From Pelagomonas calceolata (lineage: Eukaryota; Sar; Pelagophyceae; Pelagomonadales; Pelagomonadaceae): a DNA stretch of 64,000 nucleotides. Positions 34,901 to 45,730 of this stretch are shown one piece after another. The position numbers and the translations under genes were made by a program. The notes below the pieces were generated by a model. That model made no database searches and was not told the origin of the DNA. It worked only from the letters and a program-made list of their open reading frames with translations. Location of the stretch: contig CAKKNE010000004.1 of NCBI GenBank assembly GCA_918797485.1, forward strand, positions 1,612,001-1,676,000, given 5' to 3'. Positions within the stretch are counted from its first letter, which is position 1, and every line of letters starts with the position of its first letter.

Positions 34901-36671
34901 AAATGAAAGCTGCGATTTTTCGGGCAAAGGCTCTGAAAGCTGCAACACAAAGGTGACAGCATCACGGGCCGTAGCTCGACAACGATCCTCAGCGCAACGA
35001 TCAGGACTAAGGGTTTCCTCCATACGTGATGGGAGCCACCACGCACCCCGAACTTCGGTATCTTTAGTCAACAAGACTCTTTCGGTCGCTGGTGCATCTG
35101 TCCGCACATCGTCTTACGCGGAACCCCATCTTGATCCTAAGGTTTCCTCGGTTGCATTTTCTTTCTATGATGGCGGAGACTCAGACGACGAAGAAGTTGC
35201 ACCGATCAATGCAGCCGTCCTAGATATATCAACTGGTAGTAAGCACGGACAGCAGGCTCGTGAGACTGCTCGGACAGCTCTCGAGTTTGCATTCCTGCTG
35301 ATGGTCTGCGTTGTCGGTGAACATCGCATGCCATCTGGCTTCCTACCTGCAGGAACCACGATAGCACCCGAGAATCCTGATCTCTGGTCCTTTATCATGG
35401 TTCTAGTTTTTCTCGTTTCGCTGCTCAATGTGGAAGTCCTCGAAGAAGGAACCGAGGTGTTCTTGTCGCGCGCCCAGGCCAATGAGTGGAAAGGCTGGAT
35501 GCAGGTTGCATTTGTTGCCTATCACTATACAAACAATAATGACGTCTATGTTCCGATACGTTGGTGCGTCTCTGCCTATGTCTGGCTCACCGGCTTTGGG
35601 AATGGAGTTTACTTTTGGTCATCGGGTGATTTCTCATTCAAACGCTTCGCCCAGCAACTTTGGCGCATGAACTTTCTTTGCCTTTTTCTCTCGCTTTCGA
35701 CCGGTACCCCCTGGATCGAATACTACTTTGTTGCCCTTGCCACGGTTCACTTTACACTTATTTGGGTCTCGTTGGGTCTGGCCAGGGCCTTTGGCCACTT
35801 TGTTGCAGAATGGGAGAAACCCGACAAGAAGGAAAGTAGAGAAGCATGCTATGTAGAGAAGGCCCTTGGGTGTGGAATTATGATTGGTCTTTGTTGTCTC
35901 ATCTGGCTTGATCCTCACAACGACGGAGAGGGTGTTTACGACGTTGTTTTTCGCCCGAGTCTTCTTACCATATCAGAGCACACAGAATGGTACTTCTGGA
36001 TGCGCACAAAAATGGACTTCCTCTCTTCCCTTCCCGGCCTTTGCTTCGCTGTTGTCTATACACCCTTTCGAGACTCCTGGCCATATGGTATTTCACGCAC
36101 TGCACGCTGGTGTATTGGGCTATTTTCTAGTCTTCTATTTGCGGCAGCGATATGGATTAGTCAGCTGAAACAATATTGCTGCAATGGTGGTGCCGATTAT
36201 CGCACCGTGAATCCGTACATTGGCACCCTCTGGATTCCTGTTTACCTCCTGTTACGCAATTGTATGCCGTGGCTTTCTCGTCGTATAATGAAGCCTATTG
36301 AATGGATAGGAATGCATTCATTGGAATTTTATCTTCTCCAGTTTCACATATTTCTAACATCAGCCTCCCATCGTATCCTCTATATCATTCCTAAGGAGAG
36401 TTGGGGCTACACGAATATGTGCATTGTTGGATGCATTTACTTTGTCGTCGTCATTAAGGCTCTCGAAGTTACCAACGTGCTAAGAAATATTGCCTGGCGT
36501 GCGAGCCGCAGGAAAGTAATTCTCTCAACTCTATGGACTATCGGTGCCTATACGACGCTTGCAGATGCCAATTGGGACGATGGCACATGCTCGCGTCTGT
36601 CATGGGTACTCTGGTTGATCTGGTGTGCTATAGTAACAGGCCTTTTTGCATATTGGACCATAGCCGTGTAG
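31979..36671 (+). CDS. Fusion of GT-A glycosyltransferase, SGNH hydrolase-like domain and CASD1/Cas1p multi-TM O-acyltransferase
   Basis: Exons 31979-32439 and 32483-36671 (43-nt intron) give 1549 residues. Residues about 20-430 are GT-A-like: ILAQKRVEPLHRLLSSL, then VIFEDDVELSTAWFEYLA with the metal-binding EDD at about 145. Residues about 455-725 form an SGNH/GDSL domain with AILGDSISRYF (473-475), SGWWEL and the catalytic pair in FDNFHPRS (Asp711, His714); it carries an Asp-rich loop. A Ser/Thr/Pro stalk follows (about 735-800), then one membrane helix near 873 and a 170-residue basic cytosolic loop. The rest is a polytopic domain with IGMHSLEFYLLQFHIFL, matching the Cas1p 10-TM acyltransferase signature. 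CASD1 proteins O-acetylate sialic acid in the Golgi using acetyl-CoA. Here the same protein probably also adds a sugar. Glycan and acyl donor are unknown. Confidence 0.88.
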
Positions 36672-38878
36672 CAATGCCGTGGGTCCTGTACTATTTCTCG
36701 AGGCGCGGCAGAAAGTCGGGTGGTGAAACAATGCAATTCATAGCGGATATCTTAGGTCCCCTTCCGACCAACTCGAAGATGGTTCCGCCCGCCGCAAAGT
36801 ACGCCGCGTTCTCCCATTAAAGAGTGCCAATCTGAGTAGGACGTATATACGATTTGGGGAGTACTACTAGTAGCCACGACGCCAAACCAACTTGGCAAGA
36901 TCCATTTCCCTAACTTGAACTTATCCCTATCTATTATCCCTCTCGGCCTATGCAGGAAATAAGTAGGGTGCGGTGGTATACCGACCCCTTGCAACGGTGT
37001 GAGTGAGTTTGGCGTAAGTGACTCCCCGTGTAATACTAGCACTAACTTGAAGAATGAATGTGGTGTAAACCTTCATTACGTCAAGGTGGGACTAAGTAGG
37101 AGAGAAAGAGGGGCCTAGTGTAGTACTAGGGGGTATATTCTTCGCACTCCCCCTGGACCTTGATATGGTTTGGTTTTTCCTTTTTTTTTCAGTTTGATGA
37201 GTAGAACTTCTGTGTCTACTCTATCGTCACGGTGTGAGCCACAAGCAAATAGTGCCTTGTGTGGTTCGTGGTCGGTGTGTCTAGAGTAATTCGCGGACAT
37301 GAAAGGTCCACAGGGAATATAACCCTTGTATGTAACGAATTGGGGACTTAATTATGTTCAGTCATCAAAGTGTGTCCTCATAGAGTCATTTTCTTCTCCT
37401 CTCGTCGTATCAGATTGATCCATCGTTGTCGGTGTTTTCATGTTGGTTCGAGGCTTTCTTGAAGACGATTGAGGGGGTTGCTCTTTAGCAGGTGTCTTAG
37501 GTTTAGTTTTTGTATCATCTGATGAAGACGCAGCCTCAGGCTGCCAGAGAGTATTAAGATTCGCAGGGTAATTTATCTTAATTAGGACTCATGGAGGATG
37601 TGCCAGTGTCAATTTCTTATCCGAAAAAATTACCCGGGGTTACTCGGGCCATATTGTCCGTCTAGCTAAGCAGTCTGGACACTTATCCGAGTCAGTCCCA
37701 AGACTAAATAGACTGAACCTAGAACTAGAACTGTGTGCCAGACGCGTCATCGAGCAGAACGCGCCATCGAAGCAGACAGGCGGGACGCGAATCAGGATGG
37801 GTGGGACGCGGAATTTGGATCTTCCTCAGGCTCATCAGCTGGACGCGGCAGCGAGCGGCAGCGACGGTTGCGATGCCCTGCTAGACGCGGCGTCGGGGCG
37901 GCGTGCACTGCCTGGGTCGCCGGGTCCACCGAACTTCCCGACCCGCCAAAGGCCTCAGGCTGCCCCGGGCCGCACGTCTACCCCGCCCCCAGTGTCTGGC
38001 ACGAGGCTCGAGCGGCAGCGGGCTCCGCGGCCTCGGACTGCTGGCGCCACCTGCTCGACGGCAGATGTATAGACACGAGTAAGATACACGAGTTGACTTT
38101 GGGGAGGGCTGGGCGCGGCGTCACGGTTGGCGACTTGGGGCAGCGTTTGAACAGCCACTCCTGTAAATATGAGTTTAATGAGCTCAGTCGAGTGTCGCTA
38201 GCGTGGCGCACTCACAAAAAACGGGAGCACCGTCACCCGAGACCCGGGGCCTGGGGTGTTGTTCAAGCTCATCTTTGTATGCGACTCGGAAGTATAGTAT
38301 CAGCCAGCAGCCCGAGTGCGGGCCCGCCCGGGCCGGCGGCTTCTACTTGAAAATAAAATCGAAGGTGAGTTTGTACCGCTAGCTCTTAGTGTTCTTCGCC
38401 GCTCGCCCTTTCAAGTTCAAGTTGTACTACCGTCTAAAAGCGCTCAGGCTCCTCAGGCTCAACCGTGAACCCCGGGGCCTTTGATGAGCACCTTTTTAAC
38501 CGTCGGAGCCGATGCTGCCGCGAATCTGCCGCCGACTAGGACCCCGGATCAGCTCTCACCCGACTCTACCCCCGGGCCCCGGGCCCGGCGGGCCAACCCG
38601 GGCCGTAGTGAGGCTTGCACATTGTGGACATACAGCGTACCGTAGGTACGGTCTGAGTCCAGGTACCGTCTTAGTTCGAAATAACTATAGTCAATTCGGG
38701 TTTGGGGGTGCATACGCCTAGGGAGGGGTGTACCGTCTTAGTCCTACTGCGGTACCTACGGTATTGTATCTAACCTACGGGTACCTACGGTATGGTTGAG
38801 CAATAAACGATTTGTCACATGCCCATGCTGTTTTACATAAATTTGTCCGTGATATAAAGATCAAACTACAGTAGCCGC
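36672..38878. other. 2.2-kb intergenic region
   Basis: It contains the second copy of the 32-bp repeat (37115-37146), a family B fragment at about 38677-38735, and palindrome clusters with GGTACCTACGGTA around 38637-38665 and 38753-38793. A GC-rich frame at about 37733-38350 has no recognisable motif and overlaps recurrent words; I do not call it a gene. Confidence 0.45.
37115..37146 (+). repeat. 32-bp exact dispersed repeat, copy 2
   Basis: Identical to 7510-7541, same orientation; flanking sequences differ. Confidence 0.8.
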
Positions 38879-41800
38879 ATGGCACCGGTTAAGAGTGGTC
38901 CCCAGAAGCACAATGATGATCCACTCATCTGGGACCTCACGTTGTTTGCAAGGCGCACGCTTAAGCAGGCGGTACGTACAGAGCGACTTGGAAGTACACG
39001 GGGGCGACAGCCTCGCGGGCTCAGGGTGAACCTAGGAGGCCCGAGGACGGAGAAGCACATGCCCTTCGTGCCCAAACCGTTACCTCGGGACATCCTCTTA
39101 ATGAGCCAAGACTCACTCTCGCTTAGATATGAGAAAGGCACGAGTCGCGCGAGCCAAGCAAGTACTCTCAATATTCCTACAGAAACAGCAAAGCTACCAG
39201 CGCTAAGCCCCAGGCCTAATGAGTGTAAGATCCTCAGAGATACGAGGCCATTATTGGAGGGGACGTCATCATCCGCACCTAAAAGTACTGTGCAGCCGGC
39301 CTCAGTCCAGAAGACAATTGAGGAATTGAAGGCTTCGCCATTCAATGGTATTGCTGGTGGACAAGCGCCCAGGCTACCCCTGCCCAGCCTTGCATCTCCG
39401 CATAACCTGTGCGAACTTAAGGGTAAAAATGCGAATATCGAGAAGACTGGGCCGACAATATGGTCTGTTGAGGACTTGAATAGCAAATATAGAAACAAGC
39501 TTCTGCGTAAGAGCGCTCACCACGTCTCACTCAAGGTGCAAGAGCTTCAGTCAGAGCTGGTGAAAGAGGAGTCATTGATTAGCGTTGTAGGGCTCACGAG
39601 ACATCCGCTGCTTGCCCTATGTGATCAGCACACAGAGACGGCAAACTTACTTTGCATAGGACGAGGCCGTGCACGTTGCGTGGCAAGGCGATTTGTATTG
39701 GAGGTTCATCAAATCTGGCTGACAAATCTTGACCACCTCGAAGCCTCAAATCGCGGTGCTATCCCGCGACACCGCCGAATAGACATTGATGCTATTCTTG
39801 GCGTGAAGTCACAGGTTCAATCAGTTGCCAGCAAAAACTCTTGGCGTCTCCTGACATCACAAAGCCCTGCATCAGCATTTCTCATCTCGACGCCCAGCTT
39901 GCTTTCTCTGCCGACGACAAAAAATGCCCTCCTCTTTGAGCAAGGTCTGGAAACCGTCACTATTTTATCATGTGAACACCTTATGCGTGGTGGTGTTGTT
40001 TACTTGGCGTCACTCATGCGAGAATTCTGGCCAGGGTACATGATACCAGCCAAGTGGCGATTCTCGTTTTACGACCCACTCACGGGCGTGAAAACGTCAG
40101 CTGTGACATATGAGGGTGCTGAAACATTTAGGAATTCCGCTGTGCCGCTTGCACCATTGATACTTGCACCAGGCTTGGCTCGTCCCCCATCGGTAGAACA
40201 TAATTTAGTTTACACGCAGGGTTGCCTAATTCAGGGAGCAAAATGTGGATCTGTTGCAGCCGCCATCTGTCAAGTTTTTGTTTGTAGCCCCCGCGCGGAC
40301 GACCGTAACCGCATTGTTTTCTTTGATTTTGTGCTATTACCATGCAATAAGATACTCGCTCCGTGGCAGATTCAACTTGATGCGCTTGATATAGTTGGGC
40401 AGCTTGGCCTCTCACACGCGCCGTGCACGGTGGCTGAGTGGTGGTGCCAGCAAGGACAGGCCGGACTCTATGCGTCACTGCTTGCCCAGTTTGTCTGGAA
40501 GGCCGATGCACTGCAGCTGCAAACACCTCGGGGGGAGTCCTCATTAGCGTGGGGCTTTGACTTCAAGTTGGTTGCAACTCGTGCCGCTGAGTACCTCGGT
40601 ATCTTGACTGTAGAATCGCCGCAGTCTGGTCATCAGCATATTGCTTGTTTGGAGTTAGAAGGAGAATCTTACGATGAGGATGTACGCGCTATCAACAACC
40701 AAAGTGATGTTTTAAATCAGGGTGTACTTGCTGAGGGAGGTAATCCGCAGCAACTTAAGCAAAGACCCGTAGCTTCTCTATCGCTCTCCGTCTCCGGCGC
40801 GTGGGATCGTGCTTTTCAAGTGCCTGGAACGACAGGCGTCGGCACTTCTAGGCGCAACGTTACGATCCACGATCTCACTTTGCGGACCCAGATTCTACAG
40901 AATTGCGATGATGATCTACTCACAGATGGCCCTGAGACGATTGCGAGCCTGTACCGCGCTAACATGAGACTCCTTGATAGTGTCATTATCAATGTTGCGC
41001 AGGCGTTAGAATGTATTATTTTCTCCCCAAGTCACATATCCTGGGATAACGTAAACTTGAACCCGCCAGACGTATTCAGTTTTACCCACACGATTTGCAT
41101 TCCAGTTGTGCAGAAAACCCATCTCTGTCATGGTTGCTATGCATTCCTGTCACCAGCCACATGCATCGTCAGTCGATGTATTTTTGTGCTTACAACCAAC
41201 ACAGTTTCAGCTGGCTGTGGTATTGGCTCCAAAGTGGCCCCCATTGAAAATATTCCCGAGAGTGATGAGCGTGGGTTCCGTGTCGTGGTTTCATGCGCCC
41301 TGATTTCCCCGGCTCGGGACCTGAATATCCATTTTTTTTCACTGACGCGGGACGTTGCAACTCCCAACAAGGGTGCGCTGACCGACCGAGCTAATCGACA
41401 CTCAACAGAAATTTGCATATTGATCCTCAGCCGCATCCGCGTCGTCGATGACTATATCCACATACTCCACAAAAAGTCCCATCAGGGAGCCAATGACCCA
41501 GGCTTCTACAGCATCCATCTGCAACATGCCGGGTTCAGTGCACTGAGCCGTAGTGACTTAGCAACATCAAAAGAAGTAATTTCCATAGAACAGGAGCACA
41601 ATTTGCTTAAGGAGAAACGACGCCGCCTTGAGGATAAGCTTTCAAAGGGCAGAAAGTTTCTTGCGGGTAGGGAACAATCAAGTCCACGCCCCCAAAACAC
41701 ACAGGCTGCCATGTGCGAGGATAAGAGCCTTGAGGTGGTAGGAAATAACATCAACCCGAACACTGTAGATGGCAAACTCGCCAAATCCAAGGAAAGTATG

Positions 41801-42706
41801 ATCACATCAAGAGCTGTCGTGGACCTGCTGGCAACAAAGCTAGGTATTTCACAGTTCCATGTCTCGCAAAGCGTGGGGGTTAGAAAGTTTGCACTAAGTT
41901 CCGACGAGGAAAATGCATTTAGCCCCTCGTCGAAGATGACAGAACCTCTAAACCGACGGCCCGCGCGACCCGATCTGCCGCCGCTGTTACCTGGGCAATC
42001 GATGAATTCCACTGTGACTAAGGGTCCACTCGCGTGGCGACGTATACATCGCCACTCAAAGGCAAAGTTAACCATGAAATCGTCGTTTTTGGAATCACGC
42101 ATCCAGGGCGCCATTGACTCTATTGTAAACACAGCGCCTCAGCCCGCAATTGTGGGCATGGTCCATCCAGCCACTGGAACTAAACACATTGTCCCTGCCT
42201 TTTTAACAATTCATGATGATTGCATATTGATTACAGAAATTCTTGAGGCAACAGTTCAATCTCTTGAGCACAAGAAAGGACTCAAGGCCGACACCGAACT
42301 ATCTGCCAAGGAACGTCTTCTTGCACAGTCGGACAAAGGTACGTCGTCGATTGCCGATCAGATTTCTGAGCTTGAGACTGTGGCCTTCATTCGTTGCAAG
42401 CTTGGACATGCCGATGGCGTTGAGGAATGCCTTGACCAGGAAGTTGCGATAGAAAACCGAGATGAGCACGGAAACACACTCTTGATAATTTCAGCACAGC
42501 AAAATGACAAAAAAATGCTCAAACTGCTCCTTCGTCGTGGTGCCGATATCAACGCCCAAAACTCAACAGGAAATACTGCGCTTCACTATACGAATGAGTA
42601 CAAATTTACTGCGCTCACAGAATATATCCTCAACAAGGGTGGAAATGACACTCTCCTTAACATGAAGGGGCTTACTTGCTACGAAGGTGTGAATGGAGTG
42701 AGCTAA
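38879..42706 (+). CDS. Large protein of unknown function with C-terminal ankyrin repeats
   Basis: A single uninterrupted exon encodes 1275 residues. Residues 1-190 are basic and low in predicted structure. From about 230 to 900 the protein looks globular and beta-rich (FWPGYMIPAKWRFSFYDPL, HNLVYTQGCLIQGAKCGSVA) but I recognise no named domain. A short coiled coil follows near residue 900 (EQEHNLLKEKRRRLEDKLSK), then a polar linker. At about 1165-1275 there are two to three ankyrin repeats: DEHGNTLLIISAQQNDKKML, LLLRRGADINAQNSTGNTAL, ending NMKGLTCYEGVNG. This ankyrin tail type is common at the C-terminus of long cytosolic protist proteins and mediates binding. No signal peptide or membrane segment is seen. 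Function is unassigned. Confidence 0.75.
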   Translation: MAPVKSGPQKHNDDPLIWDLTLFARRTLKQAVRTERLGSTRGRQPRGLRVNLGGPRTEKHMPFVPKPLPRDILLMSQDSLSLRYEKGTSRASQASTLNIPTETAKLPALSPRPNECKILRDTRPLLEGTSSSAPKSTVQPASVQKTIEELKASPFNGIAGGQAPRLPLPSLASPHNLCELKGKNANIEKTGPTIWSVEDLNSKYRNKLLRKSAHHVSLKVQELQSELVKEESLISVVGLTRHPLLALCDQHTETANLLCIGRGRARCVARRFVLEVHQIWLTNLDHLEASNRGAIPRHRRIDIDAILGVKSQVQSVASKNSWRLLTSQSPASAFLISTPSLLSLPTTKNALLFEQGLETVTILSCEHLMRGGVVYLASLMREFWPGYMIPAKWRFSFYDPLTGVKTSAVTYEGAETFRNSAVPLAPLILAPGLARPPSVEHNLVYTQGCLIQGAKCGSVAAAICQVFVCSPRADDRNRIVFFDFVLLPCNKILAPWQIQLDALDIVGQLGLSHAPCTVAEWWCQQGQAGLYASLLAQFVWKADALQLQTPRGESSLAWGFDFKLVATRAAEYLGILTVESPQSGHQHIACLELEGESYDEDVRAINNQSDVLNQGVLAEGGNPQQLKQRPVASLSLSVSGAWDRAFQVPGTTGVGTSRRNVTIHDLTLRTQILQNCDDDLLTDGPETIASLYRANMRLLDSVIINVAQALECIIFSPSHISWDNVNLNPPDVFSFTHTICIPVVQKTHLCHGCYAFLSPATCIVSRCIFVLTTNTVSAGCGIGSKVAPIENIPESDERGFRVVVSCALISPARDLNIHFFSLTRDVATPNKGALTDRANRHSTEICILILSRIRVVDDYIHILHKKSHQGANDPGFYSIHLQHAGFSALSRSDLATSKEVISIEQEHNLLKEKRRRLEDKLSKGRKFLAGREQSSPRPQNTQAAMCEDKSLEVVGNNINPNTVDGKLAKSKESMITSRAVVDLLATKLGISQFHVSQSVGVRKFALSSDEENAFSPSSKMTEPLNRRPARPDLPPLLPGQSMNSTVTKGPLAWRRIHRHSKAKLTMKSSFLESRIQGAIDSIVNTAPQPAIVGMVHPATGTKHIVPAFLTIHDDCILITEILEATVQSLEHKKGLKADTELSAKERLLAQSDKGTSSIADQISELETVAFIRCKLGHADGVEECLDQEVAIENRDEHGNTLLIISAQQNDKKMLKLLLRRGADINAQNSTGNTALHYTNEYKFTALTEYILNKGGNDTLLNMKGLTCYEGVNGVS

Positions 42707-43705
42707 AGCTGTAGTTATTTCTATGGCACGATTTCCTTCTTCCTGTGTCGGAGTTGGAATGTTCAGTTTCCATGTGCCACCAGGGGACATTTTTCTCAGG
42801 TGTAGAATCAACCCCTGTTAGGGCCATCATGATGTAGGATGGTTTCTTTCACGTAGGCCGGCCGGCCTAATTAAATTAGACTTTCACTAGCAGGAAATGA
42901 TTTCCCGAGGGTCCCGGGCCTCTATCCCAGGCCTGGATGCACAAACGTAGTCATTAAGCTTGGTGGCGTGCCAAAAGAATCGCGCGACGCAGCACGAATA
43001 CCACTAGCGCGATGTTTGGTCCAGGAAAAAAAAAATCCGCCGAATCCCAACCATTTCGCCTCCCTCTTTGTCAAAAGGGGGCGACAGACTTAAAAGTGTT
43101 AGTAGATTACTTGTAGTATGAAAAAATGCTGTGCCCATGGATTCATCTTTTTGTTGGACAAGTTCAAACGGTTTACCAAGTGCCAGTCCCGGTGCCGTTT
43201 TGTTGGACTTGCTGGGACGGCCTGAGGGCGAGGCCCCGCTTCCGCCCGCGGGGCTCACCGGGAATACCCTAGGAGCTCCTTTGACGCATGGGTTTCCTTG
43301 AACACTAACCTTCAAGTTCGACTGACGCTTCCTCCCCCCCGGCGCCGGCCAAAAGTGCACTGCCCCAGACAAAAGCGATCGCGCATCATAGTGGAGCCGA
43401 CGCTTTGGCGCTGCCTCGATGAACACACACCTTCCGAAGCCCCGTGACCCTGAACTTGAACTTGACTCGGAACTTGAAACGTTGCGCATCCTTGTACCGG
43501 TACTACGGCCACCTGCCCGCAGGTCTACTCCCACCTTTATTCGCCCGCCTCTGGATGGCGAAGATATGCGCTACGTCCAGATTACGCCCAGAGTCCGCTG
43601 TATAGGGTACAAGGTGGTACGGGCGTCAAGAGTACTATACTTCTCAATGAGACATATAAGGTTAGTTCCGTCTAGCCTCCATCAAGACCGGACTGCTCGG
43701 GACGC
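42707..43705. other. Intergenic region upstream of BRCA2
   Basis: No convincing exon. It contains GGCCGGCCGGCC and a dense cluster of recurrent words at about 43450-43480 (TGAACTTGAACTTGACTCGG). A frame at 43419-43790 overlaps the BRCA2 start in another phase and lacks recognisable features. Confidence 0.45.
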
Positions 43706-45730
43706 ATGCGTTACAAAGTTGTCTCAATCCCTTGGGCGGCAGATGGGACCCATGAACTTGATTGGGATGCTGAAGTGGCCACAACTTTAAAAGAGCAGAG
43801 TACTCATGTTAAATGCGTCATTCAACCTGCAGAAGCAGAGGGATCGGTCACCCGTCGCACGACAGCAGCGACACTAGCAAGAACAATGATGATGGTTGGA
43901 CATGAATTTATGGTTAGACCCCGACGCAATATTTCGGCCGGCATGCATCTATCTTTTTTCGGCGGGGCTCTTGGCACACGTGCTGACAGTTTGAAACCAG
44001 GTTTATTGGCGCAGCTACCTGAGGGACTATTATGGAGGAGAGAGGGGGGATCGGAAGTGGTTTTCGAAGTCAACGCCAAGAATGCATCAAGTGTAGTGTT
44101 CTCAAACTCACAGGGCGTTTCTCTGGTGTCAAGTTGGACTACTAAAGCTGAGCGCTGGGGCGCGGCAACTGTGTCTGCCTGCTTGGTTATCATTGGAAAG
44201 CGTGGATTGTCTGGAAAGTGGCGGGCATGGATAGAGAACCATTATCGATGGATTGTCTGGAAATTAGCAGCTGTCTCAAGGCAGTTTTGCGTAGCCCGGT
44301 TGACCTTTGAAAATATCCTCTTGCATCTCAAGTCGAGGTTTGAACGTGAAGTTGAACGTAGGTGCAGACCGGGATTAAAGGAATTGTGTCTGGATGAGTC
44401 AGGTAGCATGGGTCTCCTCATCCTAGTAGTCTCCAACATGTATGGTGGGAATGGTAAGGGCGAGATATTGGTGGAATTAACTGACGGTTGGTATAGAATT
44501 CATGGCATCTTCGACAAAGACCTCAGTTGCCGCTGTGCACGGGGCCAAATTCGTGTTGGCACAAAACTTGCTCTCCAAGGCTTTGAGATCTTGCGTGGTA
44601 CATTGACAGACAAATTTTCAGCGCTACTTGCAGGCAATGATGTACCGACCTTGTGGCTACATTTCAATGGAACACGTTTAGCCCGTTCAGCCGCCAGGCT
44701 GGGGTTTCAAAAGTATCGGAATTCAATGGTACTAACGCCATATTCTCTCTCCTCAAGTGGTGGCGTTATTTCAGCAGTTGAGGCTGTAGTGCAGCGCATT
44801 CGACTCCCATCCCAGATATCCTTGTTGCAAGAGCAAACCGTTCTGTGGCTCGCCGCACCAAAATTGCATGGAATCGCAAACGAGACACACCTCCGTATAT
44901 CATTTGACACCACACAGAATGGCACTTACACAGAAATTTGTGAAGGCGATACGATCAGAGTTCACTATGTCATTGCGGTTCCCGGTCACGCGGGCGAGTT
45001 TTTGCTCAAGCGAACATTTCATTCCCGCTGTGAAGCAATCGAATCGCCAGCTTCACTTCGCGATCTTGCCGCAAGTCAATATATCCCGCGGTCACTTTGT
45101 TGCGGATCACATCTTGCCTGCTTGGGCCGTGATAATGTTGGATCCCGAGTTGATACTGTTGGCATAATTTTGGCAACTTACGATAGCAGTGCCTCCTATA
45201 GTACGCTTGTTCTTTATGACTACTCCCAAGATCTCATTTTTGTTTCCCTAAGAAGAGATCGGAGACAACACAGCAGCCGTAATCTCTTGGGCATTCCGCC
45301 CGGATCTCAAGTTGCTGTGCTGCATGCTTCTCTACTTTCAACCCTAGATGACTGTGCCATGCTCACTTGTGATGACCTGGCTGTTGTTTGTTCCTCGAGA
45401 CGCTCTCTGGGTAAGGCGTCATTTGGAAGCACACGGGAAAGACTGCAAAATGACTGGGATGCATTGGAGCGATGGGCCAGGGTTCCGCTTGCCATGTTTG
45501 CTGAGGCGAGTTTACTGTGTCGGAAGATCAAGTGTACGATGTTACAGGCAAAAAGAAATTCCTATGGTGGCCTGTCAACCCCCTTGGCTCTTCTTGCTAA
45601 GTCACTCGACGGAAAATCCCGCGCGGAACTTGAGCTGGCTCAAGATGCTGAAGATCTTGATGTAGCAATCCGGGCCATGCACGCTAGTGGCAATCTGTAC
45701 TACGCTAATGAAAAGTACTACCTTATGTGA
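43706..45730 (+). CDS. BRCA2: BRCA2 homologue, compact
   Basis: One exon, 674 residues. The helical domain carries the BRCA2 hallmark NHYRWIVWKLAAVSRQF and LLHLKSRFEREVERR. OB1 contains LLILVVSNMYGG, ILVELTDGWYRIHGIFDKDL and GTKLALQGFEILRG, then ARLGFQKYRN and SSSGGVISAVEAVVQRIRLP. OB2 and OB3 follow (VHYVIAVPGHAGEFLLKRTF; VDTVGIILATYD), with a helical tail. The 130-residue tower that interrupts OB2 in animals is absent. Upstream of the helical domain is a possible single degenerate BRC-like motif (FSNSQGVSLVSSWTTKAERW, about residues 130-150). BRCA2 loads RAD51 onto single-stranded DNA in homologous recombination and binds DSS1 through the helical/OB1 region. Animal proteins are several times longer because of many BRC repeats; protist forms are often short. 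An undetected upstream exon with further BRC repeats is possible. Confidence 0.9.
   Translation: MRYKVVSIPWAADGTHELDWDAEVATTLKEQSTHVKCVIQPAEAEGSVTRRTTAATLARTMMMVGHEFMVRPRRNISAGMHLSFFGGALGTRADSLKPGLLAQLPEGLLWRREGGSEVVFEVNAKNASSVVFSNSQGVSLVSSWTTKAERWGAATVSACLVIIGKRGLSGKWRAWIENHYRWIVWKLAAVSRQFCVARLTFENILLHLKSRFEREVERRCRPGLKELCLDESGSMGLLILVVSNMYGGNGKGEILVELTDGWYRIHGIFDKDLSCRCARGQIRVGTKLALQGFEILRGTLTDKFSALLAGNDVPTLWLHFNGTRLARSAARLGFQKYRNSMVLTPYSLSSSGGVISAVEAVVQRIRLPSQISLLQEQTVLWLAAPKLHGIANETHLRISFDTTQNGTYTEICEGDTIRVHYVIAVPGHAGEFLLKRTFHSRCEAIESPASLRDLAASQYIPRSLCCGSHLACLGRDNVGSRVDTVGIILATYDSSASYSTLVLYDYSQDLIFVSLRRDRRQHSSRNLLGIPPGSQVAVLHASLLSTLDDCAMLTCDDLAVVCSSRRSLGKASFGSTRERLQNDWDALERWARVPLAMFAEASLLCRKIKCTMLQAKRNSYGGLSTPLALLAKSLDGKSRAELELAQDAEDLDVAIRAMHASGNLYYANEKYYLM

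Noticed and set aside
37733-38350. 205-residue plus-strand frame
   Set aside because: Composition is that of GC-rich spacer and it includes TCAGGCT/CACGAG-type words; no homology seen.
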